From assembly GCF_041897535.1 (NCBI RefSeq), contig NZ_CP169217.1, positions 2,728,001 through 2,792,000 of the forward strand: a DNA stretch of 64,000 nt. Reading direction: 5' to 3'. The notes under the pieces were generated by a model, which had not been told where the DNA came from, did not search any database, and saw nothing but the letters and a program-made list of their open reading frames with translations. Positions within the stretch are counted from its first letter, which is position 1, and every line of letters begins with the position of its first letter. Source of the stretch: Methylomicrobium lacus_A. Lineage in GTDB: Bacteria; Pseudomonadota; Gammaproteobacteria; Methylococcales; Methylomonadaceae. Positions 1 to 8,753 of the stretch are shown here, in pieces. The translations under genes were made by a program, and so were the position numbers.

Positions 1-147
1 CATGACCCGGCGCTCGTCGTCGGTCTTGCCCAAAAACGGCAGCAGGATGCCGATGCCGAGATCGAAGCCGTCCAGCACCGCGAAGCCGCACACCAGAAAG
101 ACCAGAATGGCCCACCAGATGATTCGTAGCGTTTCAAAATCAAACAT
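1..147 (-). CDS. cydB: Cytochrome bd-type quinol oxidase subunit II, N-terminal fragment
   Basis: Only the first 49 codons are present; the gene runs off the left edge. The protein begins MFDFETLRIIWWAILVFLV and continues through CGFAVLDGFDLGIGILLPF, the conserved start of CydB with its first transmembrane helix. CydB is the partner of CydA in the membrane-bound quinol oxidase that reduces oxygen to water. Its ATG lies inside the end of cydA, with an 8-base overlap, so the two are translationally coupled. The start is well supported by this overlap and by the family N-terminus. Confidence 0.93.
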   Translation of the reverse strand, partial: MFDFETLRIIWWAILVFLVCGFAVLDGFDLGIGILLPFLGKTDDERRVM

Positions 148-1705
148 GACTGGCCTCCTCCCGTTCAAAGTGATAGCGGCCGGTATGCAGGCTGCTCGGC
201 CCGAGGCGCACATACTTGACCATCAGAAACAGCTCGATCACCAGCAGCACCGTATAAAAAAGACCAAATCCCGCCAGGCTCAGATATAACTGCCCGACGC
301 TGAGGCTCGAACTGCTCAAATGGGTTGGCAGTATCTCGGCGATCGTCCAGGGTTGTCGGCCGTATTCGGCCACCACCCAGCCCAATTCGGAGGCGATCCA
401 CGGCAGCGGAATGCCGTAAAAGGCCAGGCGCAAGAGCCAGCGCTTGCTGTGAGCGCTGCGCCGGGCATTGAAATAGAATGCCGCCGCAAAGATGAATAAC
501 ATCGCCACGCCGCAAAACACCATGCCGCGAAAACTCCAGAAGATCGGCGCGACTCTCGGCACCGAATGGCGGGTCGCCGCTTCAATCTGCTCAGGCGTCG
601 CATCGGTTACATTCGGCGCATAGCGTTTCAGCAACAATCCATAACCCAGATCGGCCTTATGCGCCTCGAACAGTGCTTTCGCAGACGCATCGGACTTATC
701 CTGGCGGATGATTTGCAGATTTTCGTAAGCGATCATGCCGCTTTTGATTCTTTTCCGGTTGCTGTTCAGAATATCTTTCAGTCCGTGCACCGGTTCATCG
801 ATCGAACGCGTTGCGATCATGCCCATCACCCACGGAAATTTGACTGCATAGTCTGTCCTCATCGCGGCTTCATCCGGAAAGCCGAATAGGGTAAACGACG
901 CCGGCGGCGGCTCGGTTTCCCATTCGGCTTCGATCGCGGCCAGCTTGACCTTTTGCACTTCGCCGACGGTATAGCCGCTTTCGTCGCCGAGCACGATCAC
1001 CGACAGCACCGAAGCCAGGCCGAAGCCGGCCGCTATTCGGAATGAACGCCGCGCAAAGGCGACATCGCGGCCTTGCAAGAGATACCAGGCGCTGATCCCT
1101 AGCACGAACATCGATCCGGTCACATAGCCGGCCGCAACCGTATGCACGAACTTGACCTGCGCAATCGGATTGAAAAAGAGGTCGGCAAAGCTGGTCAACT
1201 CCATCCGCATCGTCTCGTAATTGAATTCGGCCCCGACCGGGTGCTGCATCCAGCCGTTCGCGATCAAGATCCACAACGCCGACAGGCTGGTGCCGAGCGC
1301 CAACAGCCAGGTGGAGAGCAGATGCTGCTCCTTGCTGAGGCGCTCCCAGCCGAAAAAGAAAAGTCCGACGAAGGTCGATTCGAGAAAGAACGCCATCATG
1401 CCTTCGATCGCCAACGGCACGCCGAAGATGTCGCCGACATAGTGCGAGTAATAGGCCCAGTTGGTGCCGAATTGAAACTCCAGGGTCAGGCCTGTCGTCA
1501 CGCCCATCGCGAAATTGATCCCGAACAGCTTGCCCCAGAAGCGCGTCATATCCTTATAAATAGGCTTGTCGGTCATCACATAGACCGACTCCATGATCGC
1601 CAGCAAAAACGACAAGCCCAGGGTCAGGGGCACGAATAAAAAATGATACAGCGCGGTCAGCGCGAATTGCAGTCGCGACAGCTCAACTACTTCGTCAACG
1701 ATCAT
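140..1705 (-). CDS. cydA: Cytochrome bd-type (cyanide-insensitive) quinol oxidase subunit I
   Basis: A 521-residue inner-membrane protein with about nine helices, the heme-bearing subunit of cytochrome bd oxidase. It starts MIVDEVVELSRLQFALTALY, whose early His belongs to the heme ligand region. It carries the GRQPW motif near residue 440 and a short periplasmic Q-loop of the CIO/short-loop type rather than the long E. coli CydA loop. It oxidises quinol and reduces oxygen without pumping protons, typical of low-oxygen or stress respiration. It overlaps cydP by one base (ATGA) and cydB by 8 bases, forming an operon cydP-cydA-cydB on the minus strand. The CIO assignment rests on the visible short Q-loop. 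Confidence 0.95.
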   Translation of the reverse strand: MIVDEVVELSRLQFALTALYHFLFVPLTLGLSFLLAIMESVYVMTDKPIYKDMTRFWGKLFGINFAMGVTTGLTLEFQFGTNWAYYSHYVGDIFGVPLAIEGMMAFFLESTFVGLFFFGWERLSKEQHLLSTWLLALGTSLSALWILIANGWMQHPVGAEFNYETMRMELTSFADLFFNPIAQVKFVHTVAAGYVTGSMFVLGISAWYLLQGRDVAFARRSFRIAAGFGLASVLSVIVLGDESGYTVGEVQKVKLAAIEAEWETEPPPASFTLFGFPDEAAMRTDYAVKFPWVMGMIATRSIDEPVHGLKDILNSNRKRIKSGMIAYENLQIIRQDKSDASAKALFEAHKADLGYGLLLKRYAPNVTDATPEQIEAATRHSVPRVAPIFWSFRGMVFCGVAMLFIFAAAFYFNARRSAHSKRWLLRLAFYGIPLPWIASELGWVVAEYGRQPWTIAEILPTHLSSSSLSVGQLYLSLAGFGLFYTVLLVIELFLMVKYVRLGPSSLHTGRYHFEREEASHV

Positions 1706-1926
1706 CAGGTTTCTCCTGTCAAGGTTTCAGCGGAACTTCCAGCAGCGCGCGCGACGCCTGGGGCATCCACCGGGACTTTTTGTCCGGCGAAAAAACTCCA
1801 CCATAAAATGCCCAGCAGGCAAAATTTCACGAGCAGCGCCAGCGTAATCTCCCGGCGAAAATCAGTCCGGCCGGAGTGATCACGCTTCGACTGCCGAGGG
1901 CAGAACAAACTCTCATGATTGGGCAT
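1705..1926 (-). CDS. cydP: Small cytochrome bd oxidase-associated subunit CydP
   Basis: A 73-residue protein with one predicted transmembrane helix (around LLVKFCLLGILWWSFF) preceded by basic residues, the layout of the CydP small subunit encoded upstream of cydAB in many proteobacteria. An in-frame ATG lies 36 bases further upstream. The start at 1926 is preferred because a GGAGG sequence lies 6 bases before it. Its stop overlaps the cydA start by one base. The role, stabilising or modulating the oxidase, is known only from the family; the identification relies on operon position plus the helix pattern. Confidence 0.7.
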   Translation of the reverse strand: MPNHESLFCPRQSKRDHSGRTDFRREITLALLVKFCLLGILWWSFFAGQKVPVDAPGVARAAGSSAETLTGET

Positions 1927-2196
1927 ACAAGACCTCCGATCATTAAGCAAAGACGGTTGCAAACAAAATCGAATAGGCAGACATAGCCTTTTGATATATG
2001 ACGGCTATGTAAAAAAATACCTTCCCCCGGCTGGATTGCGCCAGTCGAGAGAAGGTGAGGATGAGGATATCGAATAAGCATAAACACTGCTCTCAATATA
2101 AAATAAGCAAAGGTTATGCCATCACAAGAAAACCCTGAGGGTTAACGCCTCCTCACCCTTGGCGGCCTGCTGCCGATCATTTTTGTATCATAAAGC

Positions 2197-2240
2197 GTTT
2201 CGGTTGAAACATATTTTGTTTCATGATTAAGCCGTGAAAC
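2197..2240. promoter_or_regulatory. Pair of GTTTC/GAAAC inverted repeats between cydP and the potassium channel gene
   Basis: Within the 428-base divergent gap lie two inverted repeats in succession: GTTTC-4-GAAAC (2197-2210) and GTTTCA-11-TGAAAC (2218-2240). The arms share the same sequence, as expected for a regulator-binding region. No matching regulator is encoded nearby. No clear FNR-type site (TTGAT-N4-ATCAA) was found in the gap. The operator role is inferred. Confidence 0.35.
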
Positions 2241-2354
2241 AGTCGCGTTCATAAAGGTGGATTACAGGCGGACGGCATCGCGAATAAAATTGCCGGAACG
2301 ATGCCATTATGACACGATGAAGCAAGCAAACATTCAGGAAGAGGTCCAAAAAAC

Positions 2355-3185
2355 ATGAGAGCGCGCATAGAAGGCTGGCGGCATACGCTGTATCAGATCA
2401 TCTATCAGTCCAACACGCCGATAGGAAGAGGCTTTGATATTGCGCTGATGGTCCTGATCCTGGCCAGCGTGTTGACGATCATGCTGGACAGCGTCGCCGA
2501 AATCAATCAGGAATATGGGAAAGAACTTTACGCCGCAGAATGGCTGTTCACGGTCCTGTTCACGCTCGAATACGGTCTGCGCATCTTCTGCATCCACAAG
2601 CCGATCAAATATATCGTCAGTTTCTATGGCATCATCGACCTGCTTTCGATCACCCCTTCCTACCTGAGCCTCTTTCTACCCGGCGCCCATTATCTCCAGG
2701 TCATCCGCATCCTGAGGGTGTTGCGCATTTTCCGGGTGCTGAAACTGGTCCGCTTCATCAATCAGGCCAATATTCTGGTCAATGCTTTGCTGGCCAGCCG
2801 GCTCAAGATCGCCATCTTCATGTTCACGATCTCGACGCTGCTGATCGTGTTCGGCTCGACGATGTATCTGATCGAAGGCCCGGAAAACGGCTTCACGAAC
2901 ATACCGGTCAGCATCTACTGGTCGGTCGTGACCCTGACCACGGTCGGTTTCGGCGACATTACCCCCAAGACCGATCTGGGACGCGCGGTCTCGGCTATCG
3001 TGATGATCACCGGCTACGCGATCATTGCGGTGCCGACCGGCATTTTCACCGCCGAGTTGTCGAAGGAAATGAAAAAACAGCGCAAGGCCGATCAGCGCAC
3101 CTGTCCGCGCTGCCGGCATCCGGGGCATGAGAAGGACGCCAATTATTGCCGCATCTGCGGCATGGAATTGCCGCCTTCGCATTGA
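2355..3185 (+). CDS. Kv-type voltage-gated potassium channel with C-terminal zinc ribbon
   Basis: A 276-residue six-helix ion channel. The S4-like segment has regularly spaced arginines (VIRILRVLRIFRVLKLVRFI, about residues 115-134). The pore has the potassium selectivity filter TTVGFGD followed by S6. Unusually, the cytoplasmic tail after S6 ends in a Cys4 zinc-ribbon-like module, CPRCRHPGHEK then YCRICG (about residues 248-270), rather than an RCK or cyclic nucleotide domain. It stands alone and divergent from the cyd operon. Potassium selectivity follows from the filter; voltage gating is inferred from S4. The zinc ribbon could act as an assembly or redox-sensing element, which is speculative. 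Confidence 0.88.
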   Translation: MRARIEGWRHTLYQIIYQSNTPIGRGFDIALMVLILASVLTIMLDSVAEINQEYGKELYAAEWLFTVLFTLEYGLRIFCIHKPIKYIVSFYGIIDLLSITPSYLSLFLPGAHYLQVIRILRVLRIFRVLKLVRFINQANILVNALLASRLKIAIFMFTISTLLIVFGSTMYLIEGPENGFTNIPVSIYWSVVTLTTVGFGDITPKTDLGRAVSAIVMITGYAIIAVPTGIFTAELSKEMKKQRKADQRTCPRCRHPGHEKDANYCRICGMELPPSH

Positions 3186-3294
3186 CCCTGCGGATCAAGG
3201 CGGGTTTGTCCCGCTTCAAGTCGGTAAAAAGCCGTTCAGCAGGCATTAAGGGTAGGCGCGATAGCATAAACGCAAATGATTTCGGAGAATGCAG

Positions 3295-3609
3295 ATGAAA
3301 CGAAAAATTCCAAGCGCCCTGACTCCGGCCGCTGCCTTATTGACGCTTCTGAGCCAAACCGGCTGCTATTCCTATCCCGCTCCCTACGGCGGCGGCTACG
3401 GCGAGACCGCACCTTATTCAGGCAATTACCCGCGGCCGGCCTATGGGCCATATCAGCAGGACGGCTATGGCAACCAAGGTGACTACGACCGAAACTATCG
3501 CGGACACGACCATGACAGGGATGATGACGATGATGAGTACCGGGAAAGATCCTATGATCGAAATCGTCCATGGCAGGGTAATCCGTCTGGCGGTTATTAC
3601 GGACGTTAG
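3295..3609 (+). CDS. Small Tyr/Gly/Asp-rich lipoprotein
   Basis: A predicted lipoprotein of 104 residues. The basic N-terminus MKRKIP leads to a hydrophobic stretch and a lipobox ending LSQTGC. The mature part is of low complexity, rich in Tyr, Gly and Pro, followed by an acidic run HDHDRDDDDDEYRER. An ATG six bases upstream would leave only one base after the GGAG ribosome site, so the ATG at 3295, 7 bases from GGAG, is preferred. No known domain is recognised. The acidic His/Asp patch might bind cations, but that is only a possibility. Confidence 0.65.
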   Translation: MKRKIPSALTPAAALLTLLSQTGCYSYPAPYGGGYGETAPYSGNYPRPAYGPYQQDGYGNQGDYDRNYRGHDHDRDDDDDEYRERSYDRNRPWQGNPSGGYYGR

Positions 3610-3683
3610 CAAGAGCTGATGCGCCTTTAGGCAACCCTCGTTGCCTTGGCTTCCGGTCAGCAACGGCCGTGGTTGCGGGAGCC

Positions 3684-4112
3684 CTACGGCCTGCGCATCT
3701 CAATCACCCCGGTCGCCAGCGCAATTTCGCGTAGAAAACACAAAAGACCGCTGATCAGCGCCAGCATTGCCGCGACGAACAGCAGGGCGACCGCGCCGGA
3801 CAGGTCGACGCGCAATTCGGCGCCGATGAACAGCGCCGCGATCGACAAGCAAATACACAAGGCCGATACCGTGCACAAGGTGATTGCCGAATGGTTCCAA
3901 CGCGCCCTCTGCGACAACGTGCGCATCTCATCCCGCTGCGTTGCGGTCGCCGCTTCCTGCATGTCATTCAATAAGCGGAACCTGTCCACGACGCGGCCCA
4001 GGCGGCTGGTCAGCACGCTCAAAATCGCGCCGATCCCGGTCAGCAGAAAGACCGGCGCCACGGCTTGTTGAATGGCATGGGCAACGCTGGGAAGAGTGGC
4101 TAAGGTGTCCAT
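3684..4112 (-). CDS. DUF2721 family membrane protein
   Basis: A 142-residue protein with the DUF2721 pattern: a first helix around APVFLLTGIGAILSVLTSRL, the conserved polar linker RVVDRFRLLND after it, and two more helices in the C-terminal half (LCTVSALCICLSIAALFIGA and VALLFVAAMLALISGLLCFL). The function of the family is unknown. It is a single gene convergent with the preceding lipoprotein gene and not obviously in an operon. About 285 bases separate it from the cytochrome gene at 4398; I see nothing in that gap. Confidence 0.75.
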   Translation of the reverse strand: MDTLATLPSVAHAIQQAVAPVFLLTGIGAILSVLTSRLGRVVDRFRLLNDMQEAATATQRDEMRTLSQRARWNHSAITLCTVSALCICLSIAALFIGAELRVDLSGAVALLFVAAMLALISGLLCFLREIALATGVIEMRRP

Positions 4113-4397
4113 TCGGTCTTCACAGTCTAACGATTTGTCCAGATGGCTTGAGTGCGTTCAATAGATTTGCCAAGATAACCACAAAAGGAACGGCGGTCAA
4201 GTTCCCTTCATCGGCGAGTGGTGCTTGTTTAGCGATCAGTGTAACGGGCGTTCAATGGAACTTATCGGCTTGTTCAATTGCCCCGGGTGCAGTGATGCTT
4301 TTGATTGATCTTTTTCCGGCAGCATAAACGAGATCCGCTCTTATTGAGCAGGATCACTTCCGTCAATAAATCCGGATCACCATCGTTAATGATTCGA

Positions 4398-5735
4398 TCA
4401 CGGTGGCTTCCCTAAAGCGTTTCGCAACAAGAAGACCTCCCGTGTCGTCACCGGGGCTGCGTTGTTGCCCCAGCTACCGCGTATAAAGCTCAGCACCTCG
4501 GCTATCTGGCGGTCGGTCAATTTCTTTGCGAAACTCGGCATTTTCTGAGGCTTCGGCTCCAGACTCGTTTCGGCAGTCGCACTTCCTTCGAGCAGTAATC
4601 GGATCAGTGATGTTGCATTTTCCGAAAGGACGAGCGAATTTCCGGCGAGCTTCGGATATTTTTTTTCGGCTTGGCCATTCCCGGTTATGTGATGACATTT
4701 CGCGCAGAATGATTCATATATTCCTGCCCCCGGGCGCTCAATCGCGCCGGTTACCATGGCCGACAATTCGACGGCAACATCCGGCCTATCGAGCCGATAG
4801 GATGACTTTTCGCCGCGTGCCGAAAGCGACTTCAAATAGCGGGCGATTGCCCAGAGATCGTCTTCAAGCAAATATTGCGTGCTGTTTTCGATCACATCGG
4901 TCATGCTGCCGAGCGAGGCCATCTTGCCGCCGTGGCCGGTTTTCAGAAAGGCAACGATGTCTGCTTCCGACCAGCGTCCCAAACCGGAAGCGGGATCGCT
5001 TCTCAGATTCGCCGCATACCAGTTGTCCACTTCGGCCCCGCTTAAATACAGTGGCGACGTTTCCGTATAGGCTTTTTCCTGGAAGGCAAGGCCGCGCGGC
5101 GTATGGCAGGCGCCGCAATGACCGAGCGACTGCACCAGATAGGCGCCCCGGTTCCATGCGGCGTCGCGGTCATTCCGCAGTTGAAAGCGTTGATGGTTGG
5201 CGAAAACAGCATCCCAGAAAAACAGGCTCACGCGCAGATTAAAAGGAAACGGCAGCTTCGTTTCCGGGGGCTTCTGACTGACTGGCGTTACCTCATTCAT
5301 GAAATAGTCGTAGAGCGCATGAATGTCCTCATCGGTGATCGCCGTGAATGAAGGATAAGGCATTGCCGGATACAGGCGCCGTCCGTCCTTGGCAACGCCA
5401 TTCCGCACGGCGCGGCTGAAATCGTCCAAGCTGTAGTTGCCGATGCCATGAACCGGATCCGGCGTGATGTTCGTCGAATAAATGATGCCGAAAGGGGAGT
5501 TGATCGGTAGTCCGCCGGCAAACGGCGCTTGCTTCGGTTCGGCCGTATGGCAGGCAATACAATCGCCGGCCCTGGCCAGATAAGCTCCTCGGCTGATTGT
5601 GGAGGGATCGGTTGATGGCTGAGCTACGACAAGGCTGGAGAAACAGGCGGCGCAGATGAGAGCGGCGATTCTGACAGTCGCACCCTTCAAATCGATTTTG
5701 AGTACATAAGCCAATCGAATCACCGTTAAAACCAT
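4398..5735 (-). CDS. Triheme cytochrome c (alcohol/gluconate dehydrogenase cytochrome subunit type)
   Basis: A periplasmic c-type cytochrome of about 445 residues with three CxxCH heme sites: CIACH (59-63), CGACH (207-211) and CAKCH (344-348). The spacing matches the cytochrome c subunit of membrane alcohol, gluconate or sorbitol dehydrogenases. The N-terminal helix (about residues 20-37) acts as signal or anchor. I chose the ATG at 5735, which overlaps the upstream gene by 10 bases; a GTG at 5723 is an alternative. The frame stays open far upstream, but that part only shadows neighbouring genes. As last gene of the oxidase operon, with no dehydrogenase large subunit nearby, it probably feeds electrons into the caa3 oxidase. 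Confidence 0.85.
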   Translation of the reverse strand: MVLTVIRLAYVLKIDLKGATVRIAALICAACFSSLVVAQPSTDPSTISRGAYLARAGDCIACHTAEPKQAPFAGGLPINSPFGIIYSTNITPDPVHGIGNYSLDDFSRAVRNGVAKDGRRLYPAMPYPSFTAITDEDIHALYDYFMNEVTPVSQKPPETKLPFPFNLRVSLFFWDAVFANHQRFQLRNDRDAAWNRGAYLVQSLGHCGACHTPRGLAFQEKAYTETSPLYLSGAEVDNWYAANLRSDPASGLGRWSEADIVAFLKTGHGGKMASLGSMTDVIENSTQYLLEDDLWAIARYLKSLSARGEKSSYRLDRPDVAVELSAMVTGAIERPGAGIYESFCAKCHHITGNGQAEKKYPKLAGNSLVLSENATSLIRLLLEGSATAETSLEPKPQKMPSFAKKLTDRQIAEVLSFIRGSWGNNAAPVTTREVFLLRNALGKPP

Positions 5736-6175
5736 GAACTGCACAAAGACGTCAATAAAACCGCGCAGATGTTGAAGATCACCGCCACGATGAAGATTAA
5801 ACTCGACATGACGCCGAGTTTTGCTAAAAATCGTTTCCTCCCGGCTGTCATCTCGACGGGGTTTCCGCCGCTTGATGCCTGGCTCACCACTTGCTGCCAC
5901 GACGTCCAGGCAACGAAGCCGGACAGCAGCGCAAAGGCCAGGCATACCAGGCTGAGCGAAGCCAATAATAAGGCCAATCCGTCCCAGAGCGGTGTGGCCA
6001 AAGGCGTCTGATAGGGATAACAGGCATGGGCGACAAGCGGTTCGCTCAACAAAATCTGGACCATCCAAGCAGTCGGCGCGCCGAATAAGGCAACCAGGGT
6101 ACGAAGGGTTCCTTCCTTTCCCTGATTGAGTAGAAGGGGGTCGGTTGATGGTTTAGATTCGGTTGCAGGGTTCAT
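5726..6175 (-). CDS. Four-helix membrane protein of the alternative oxidase operon
   Basis: A 149-residue protein with about four transmembrane segments, including TLRTLVALFGAPTAWMVQIL, LALLLASLSLVCLAFALLSG and LGVMSSLIFIVAVIFNICAV. It lies one base after coxC and overlaps the next cytochrome gene by 10 bases, so it belongs to the oxidase operon. Such small membrane proteins accompany coxMNOP-like oxidases and may correspond to the extra CoxP-type component. I do not recognise a named family with confidence. The start at MNPATESK is chosen because the open frame upstream of it overlaps coxC. Confidence 0.7.
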   Translation of the reverse strand: MNPATESKPSTDPLLLNQGKEGTLRTLVALFGAPTAWMVQILLSEPLVAHACYPYQTPLATPLWDGLALLLASLSLVCLAFALLSGFVAWTSWQQVVSQASSGGNPVEMTAGRKRFLAKLGVMSSLIFIVAVIFNICAVLLTSLCSSWF

Positions 6176-6176
6176 A

Positions 6177-6755
6177 TCAGGTCGAGTCCAGATAGGGAAA
6201 CAGATACAGGGTGGAAAATACGAACAACCAAACCACATCGACAAAATGCCAATACAAGCCGCCGATCGTGACGGCGGCATAGCGTCGGTGATCGAAATAG
6301 CCGAGGGCAATCCAGATCAGCAAGATCATTAGAATCACGAGACCCACAAGCACGTGCAGCATGTGAAATCCGGTAATCGTGAAATACAACGAGCCATACA
6401 GATTCGTTGTCATATCGAAAGTTTTCTTTTGCCATTCGGTGAGCTGAATCAGCACGAAACCCATGCCGAGCATCAATGCAGTCGCCATCGATGCCAGGCT
6501 CCAACGGGGCCTGCCGGACGCCAAGCAGCGCTCGCACAGCCAAACGAATACGCTGCTGGTGAGCAATATGACCGTATTGATGCCCGGTATCAGCAGAATA
6601 GGCAACCCTGTAGGCGGCCAGTGCTGTTCGGTTTGCGACGCCAGATAGAAATAGGCAAACAAGAGATAGCCGAACAGCGAACCTTCGGTGACGATCAGCG
6701 TCCACATGCCCCACCAGCCGCCGGATCGCTTGCCCGTTCTCACTCTTTCAGCCAT
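6177..6755 (-). CDS. coxC: Cytochrome c oxidase subunit III (short form)
   Basis: A 192-residue subunit III of the heme-copper oxidase superfamily with about five helices. It shows the family signature FTITGFHMLHVLVGLVIL and ends YWHFVDVVWLFVFSTLYLFP. It is shorter than seven-helix subunit III; the missing first two helices appear to be attached to the C-terminus of subunit I in this operon. Its start overlaps the coxA stop by 8 bases. The subunit does not carry redox centres and supports proton delivery and stability. Confidence 0.93.
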   Translation of the reverse strand: MAERVRTGKRSGGWWGMWTLIVTEGSLFGYLLFAYFYLASQTEQHWPPTGLPILLIPGINTVILLTSSVFVWLCERCLASGRPRWSLASMATALMLGMGFVLIQLTEWQKKTFDMTTNLYGSLYFTITGFHMLHVLVGLVILMILLIWIALGYFDHRRYAAVTIGGLYWHFVDVVWLFVFSTLYLFPYLDST

Positions 6756-8742
6756 AATCGCCTGCCTCGGCGTGCTCGCTGCCCGCTATGCGCTGCAGCA
6801 GGATTTCTCTCGGCCACAGCCAGGCCATCAGCGTCAGGCCGGACGCCAGGATCATCAGCACCGTGAACTGCCGCCAATCCAGCAGCAAACCGGTAAATAC
6901 CAAGGCGCTAAACAGACCCAGAAAAAACGGCGCATAGGAGTCGTCCGGCATTTTGAGGATGATGTCCGGTTTGGCGTCGAGCGGCGTCGTGCCGATCGTT
7001 TCCCGGCCCTCCATCAGTAAATACCCTTCATTCAGACTGGTTCGGCTTTCACCCTCGGCCAGCCTGTCTTCCCATAGCGGATGCCGACTCGCGACCAACG
7101 GAATGACCGCAAAATTATAGGCCGGCGGCGGCGAAGGGGTCGCCCACTCTAGGGTCGGCGCGTCCCAGGGATTTGCCGATGAGACAGAGCCGCGCCGCAG
7201 ACTCACTGCCACGTTGACCAGAAAGATCAAAATGCCGGCCGCAAACATGAACGAGCCGATCGAGGTCACCAGGTTGACCGTGTTCCAGCCCATATTCGGT
7301 GCATAGGTATAGATCCGCCGCGGCATGCCGAGGAGTCCTGCCAGATGCATCGGGAAAAAGCCCAGATTAAAACCGATGAACATGACCCAGAAGCTCCACT
7401 TGCCCAGGGTTTCATTCATCATGCGGCCAAAGAATTTGGGAAACCAGTAATAGATGCCGCCCACGACCGGAAAGACATTGATGCCGATCAACACGTAGTG
7501 CAAATGCGCGACGACGAAATAAGTTTCGTTCAGTTGAAAATCGAGCGGCACCGCCGCGGTCATCACGCCGGAAAGCCCGCCGATCACGAAGAGCAGCACA
7601 AAACCGGCAAAAAACAGAAACGGCGTGTTGAAAACCGGACGCCCGAGCCAGATCGTTGCGATCCAGGCGAAGACGGCGACCGCGCTCGGAATCGAAATCA
7701 CCATGCTGGTCGCGCCAAAAAACGACATCGCCAGCGTAGGCAAACCGGCGGCGAACAAATGATGAATCCAGACGCCGAAACCGAGCAGCATGGTCGCCAT
7801 CGTCGACAGCGCCACCGCGGAATAGCCGACCAGCGGGCGCCGGCAAAAGGTCGGCAGCGCGTCCGAAACGATGCCCATGGCCGGAAGCACGACCGCATAC
7901 ACCCACGGATGGCCGAACATCCAGAACAGGTGCTGCCAGAGCATCGGTTTGCCGCCGTTGATCACGTCGAAAAAATGCGTCCCTGCATTGCGGTCCAGCC
8001 ACAGTAGAAAAAAAGCAAGGCTGACCGAGGGCACCGCAAAGATATTGGCGACCGACGCGGTCAGCGTTCCCCATACGAGTATCGGCACCCTATCGATCGA
8101 CATGCCGGGCGCGCGCATCCGGAACAACGTAACGACAAAATTGATCGAGCCGACGGTCGTCGAAATGCCCAGCAGGACCATGCCGAGCGCATACACGTCG
8201 ATATTGGGTCCGGGGTTGAATTCCAGTCCTGCGAACGGCACATAGTTGAACCAGCCGGCATTCGGTCCCTGTCCCAAGGGAAAGCTTGCATAGAGAAAAA
8301 TGCCTGAAAACAGGAATATCCAATAAGAGAGCGCATTCAGGCGTGGAAACGCCATATCGCGTGAGCCTAGCATCAAGGGCCAGAGGTAATTGGAAAAACC
8401 CGACAGCACCGGCAGAGAGTAGAGAAAAATCATCGTCACGCCGTGCATTGTGAACAATTGATTGTATTGATCCGGCGTCAGCAGGGTCTGATCCGGACGC
8501 GCGAGCTGCAGCCGCATGATCAGCGCCTCAATGCCGCCCATCAACAAAAAAATAAATGCAGTACCAAGATAGCGCAGTCCTATCTCTTTATGATCGACCG
8601 TCGATAACCAGCCGCGCCAGCCGGGTGCCGTCTCCCAAAGTTCGGCGAGGCGCCTTTCGGCGGACGAGCCGACCGGCGCGCAACCGATGTCGGGTATGCG
8701 TTCGAGTCTTTGATCGGACGGCTTTGGCGCAACATCGGACAT
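6748..8742 (-). CDS. coxA: Cytochrome c oxidase subunit I with C-terminal two-helix extension
   Basis: A 664-residue catalytic subunit of an aa3-type oxidase. It contains GVTMIFLYSLPVLSGFSNYL (low-spin heme region), the CuB/heme a3 motif HPWVYAVVLPAMGI with the following HHL, and YFVVAHLHYVL with the axial histidines. The C-terminus is longer than usual and adds two helices (APFFLGLFSALVFTGLLLDW, then FTVLMILASGLTLMAWLW), the piece subunit III lacks. The ATG at 8742 has an AGGAG site 9-10 bases upstream; the frame is open further upstream but overlaps coxB. It sits in the inner membrane and couples oxygen reduction to proton pumping. Confidence 0.95.
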   Translation of the reverse strand: MSDVAPKPSDQRLERIPDIGCAPVGSSAERRLAELWETAPGWRGWLSTVDHKEIGLRYLGTAFIFLLMGGIEALIMRLQLARPDQTLLTPDQYNQLFTMHGVTMIFLYSLPVLSGFSNYLWPLMLGSRDMAFPRLNALSYWIFLFSGIFLYASFPLGQGPNAGWFNYVPFAGLEFNPGPNIDVYALGMVLLGISTTVGSINFVVTLFRMRAPGMSIDRVPILVWGTLTASVANIFAVPSVSLAFFLLWLDRNAGTHFFDVINGGKPMLWQHLFWMFGHPWVYAVVLPAMGIVSDALPTFCRRPLVGYSAVALSTMATMLLGFGVWIHHLFAAGLPTLAMSFFGATSMVISIPSAVAVFAWIATIWLGRPVFNTPFLFFAGFVLLFVIGGLSGVMTAAVPLDFQLNETYFVVAHLHYVLIGINVFPVVGGIYYWFPKFFGRMMNETLGKWSFWVMFIGFNLGFFPMHLAGLLGMPRRIYTYAPNMGWNTVNLVTSIGSFMFAAGILIFLVNVAVSLRRGSVSSANPWDAPTLEWATPSPPPAYNFAVIPLVASRHPLWEDRLAEGESRTSLNEGYLLMEGRETIGTTPLDAKPDIILKMPDDSYAPFFLGLFSALVFTGLLLDWRQFTVLMILASGLTLMAWLWPREILLQRIAGSEHAEAGDYG

Positions 8743-8753
8743 GGGCGGTGCTC

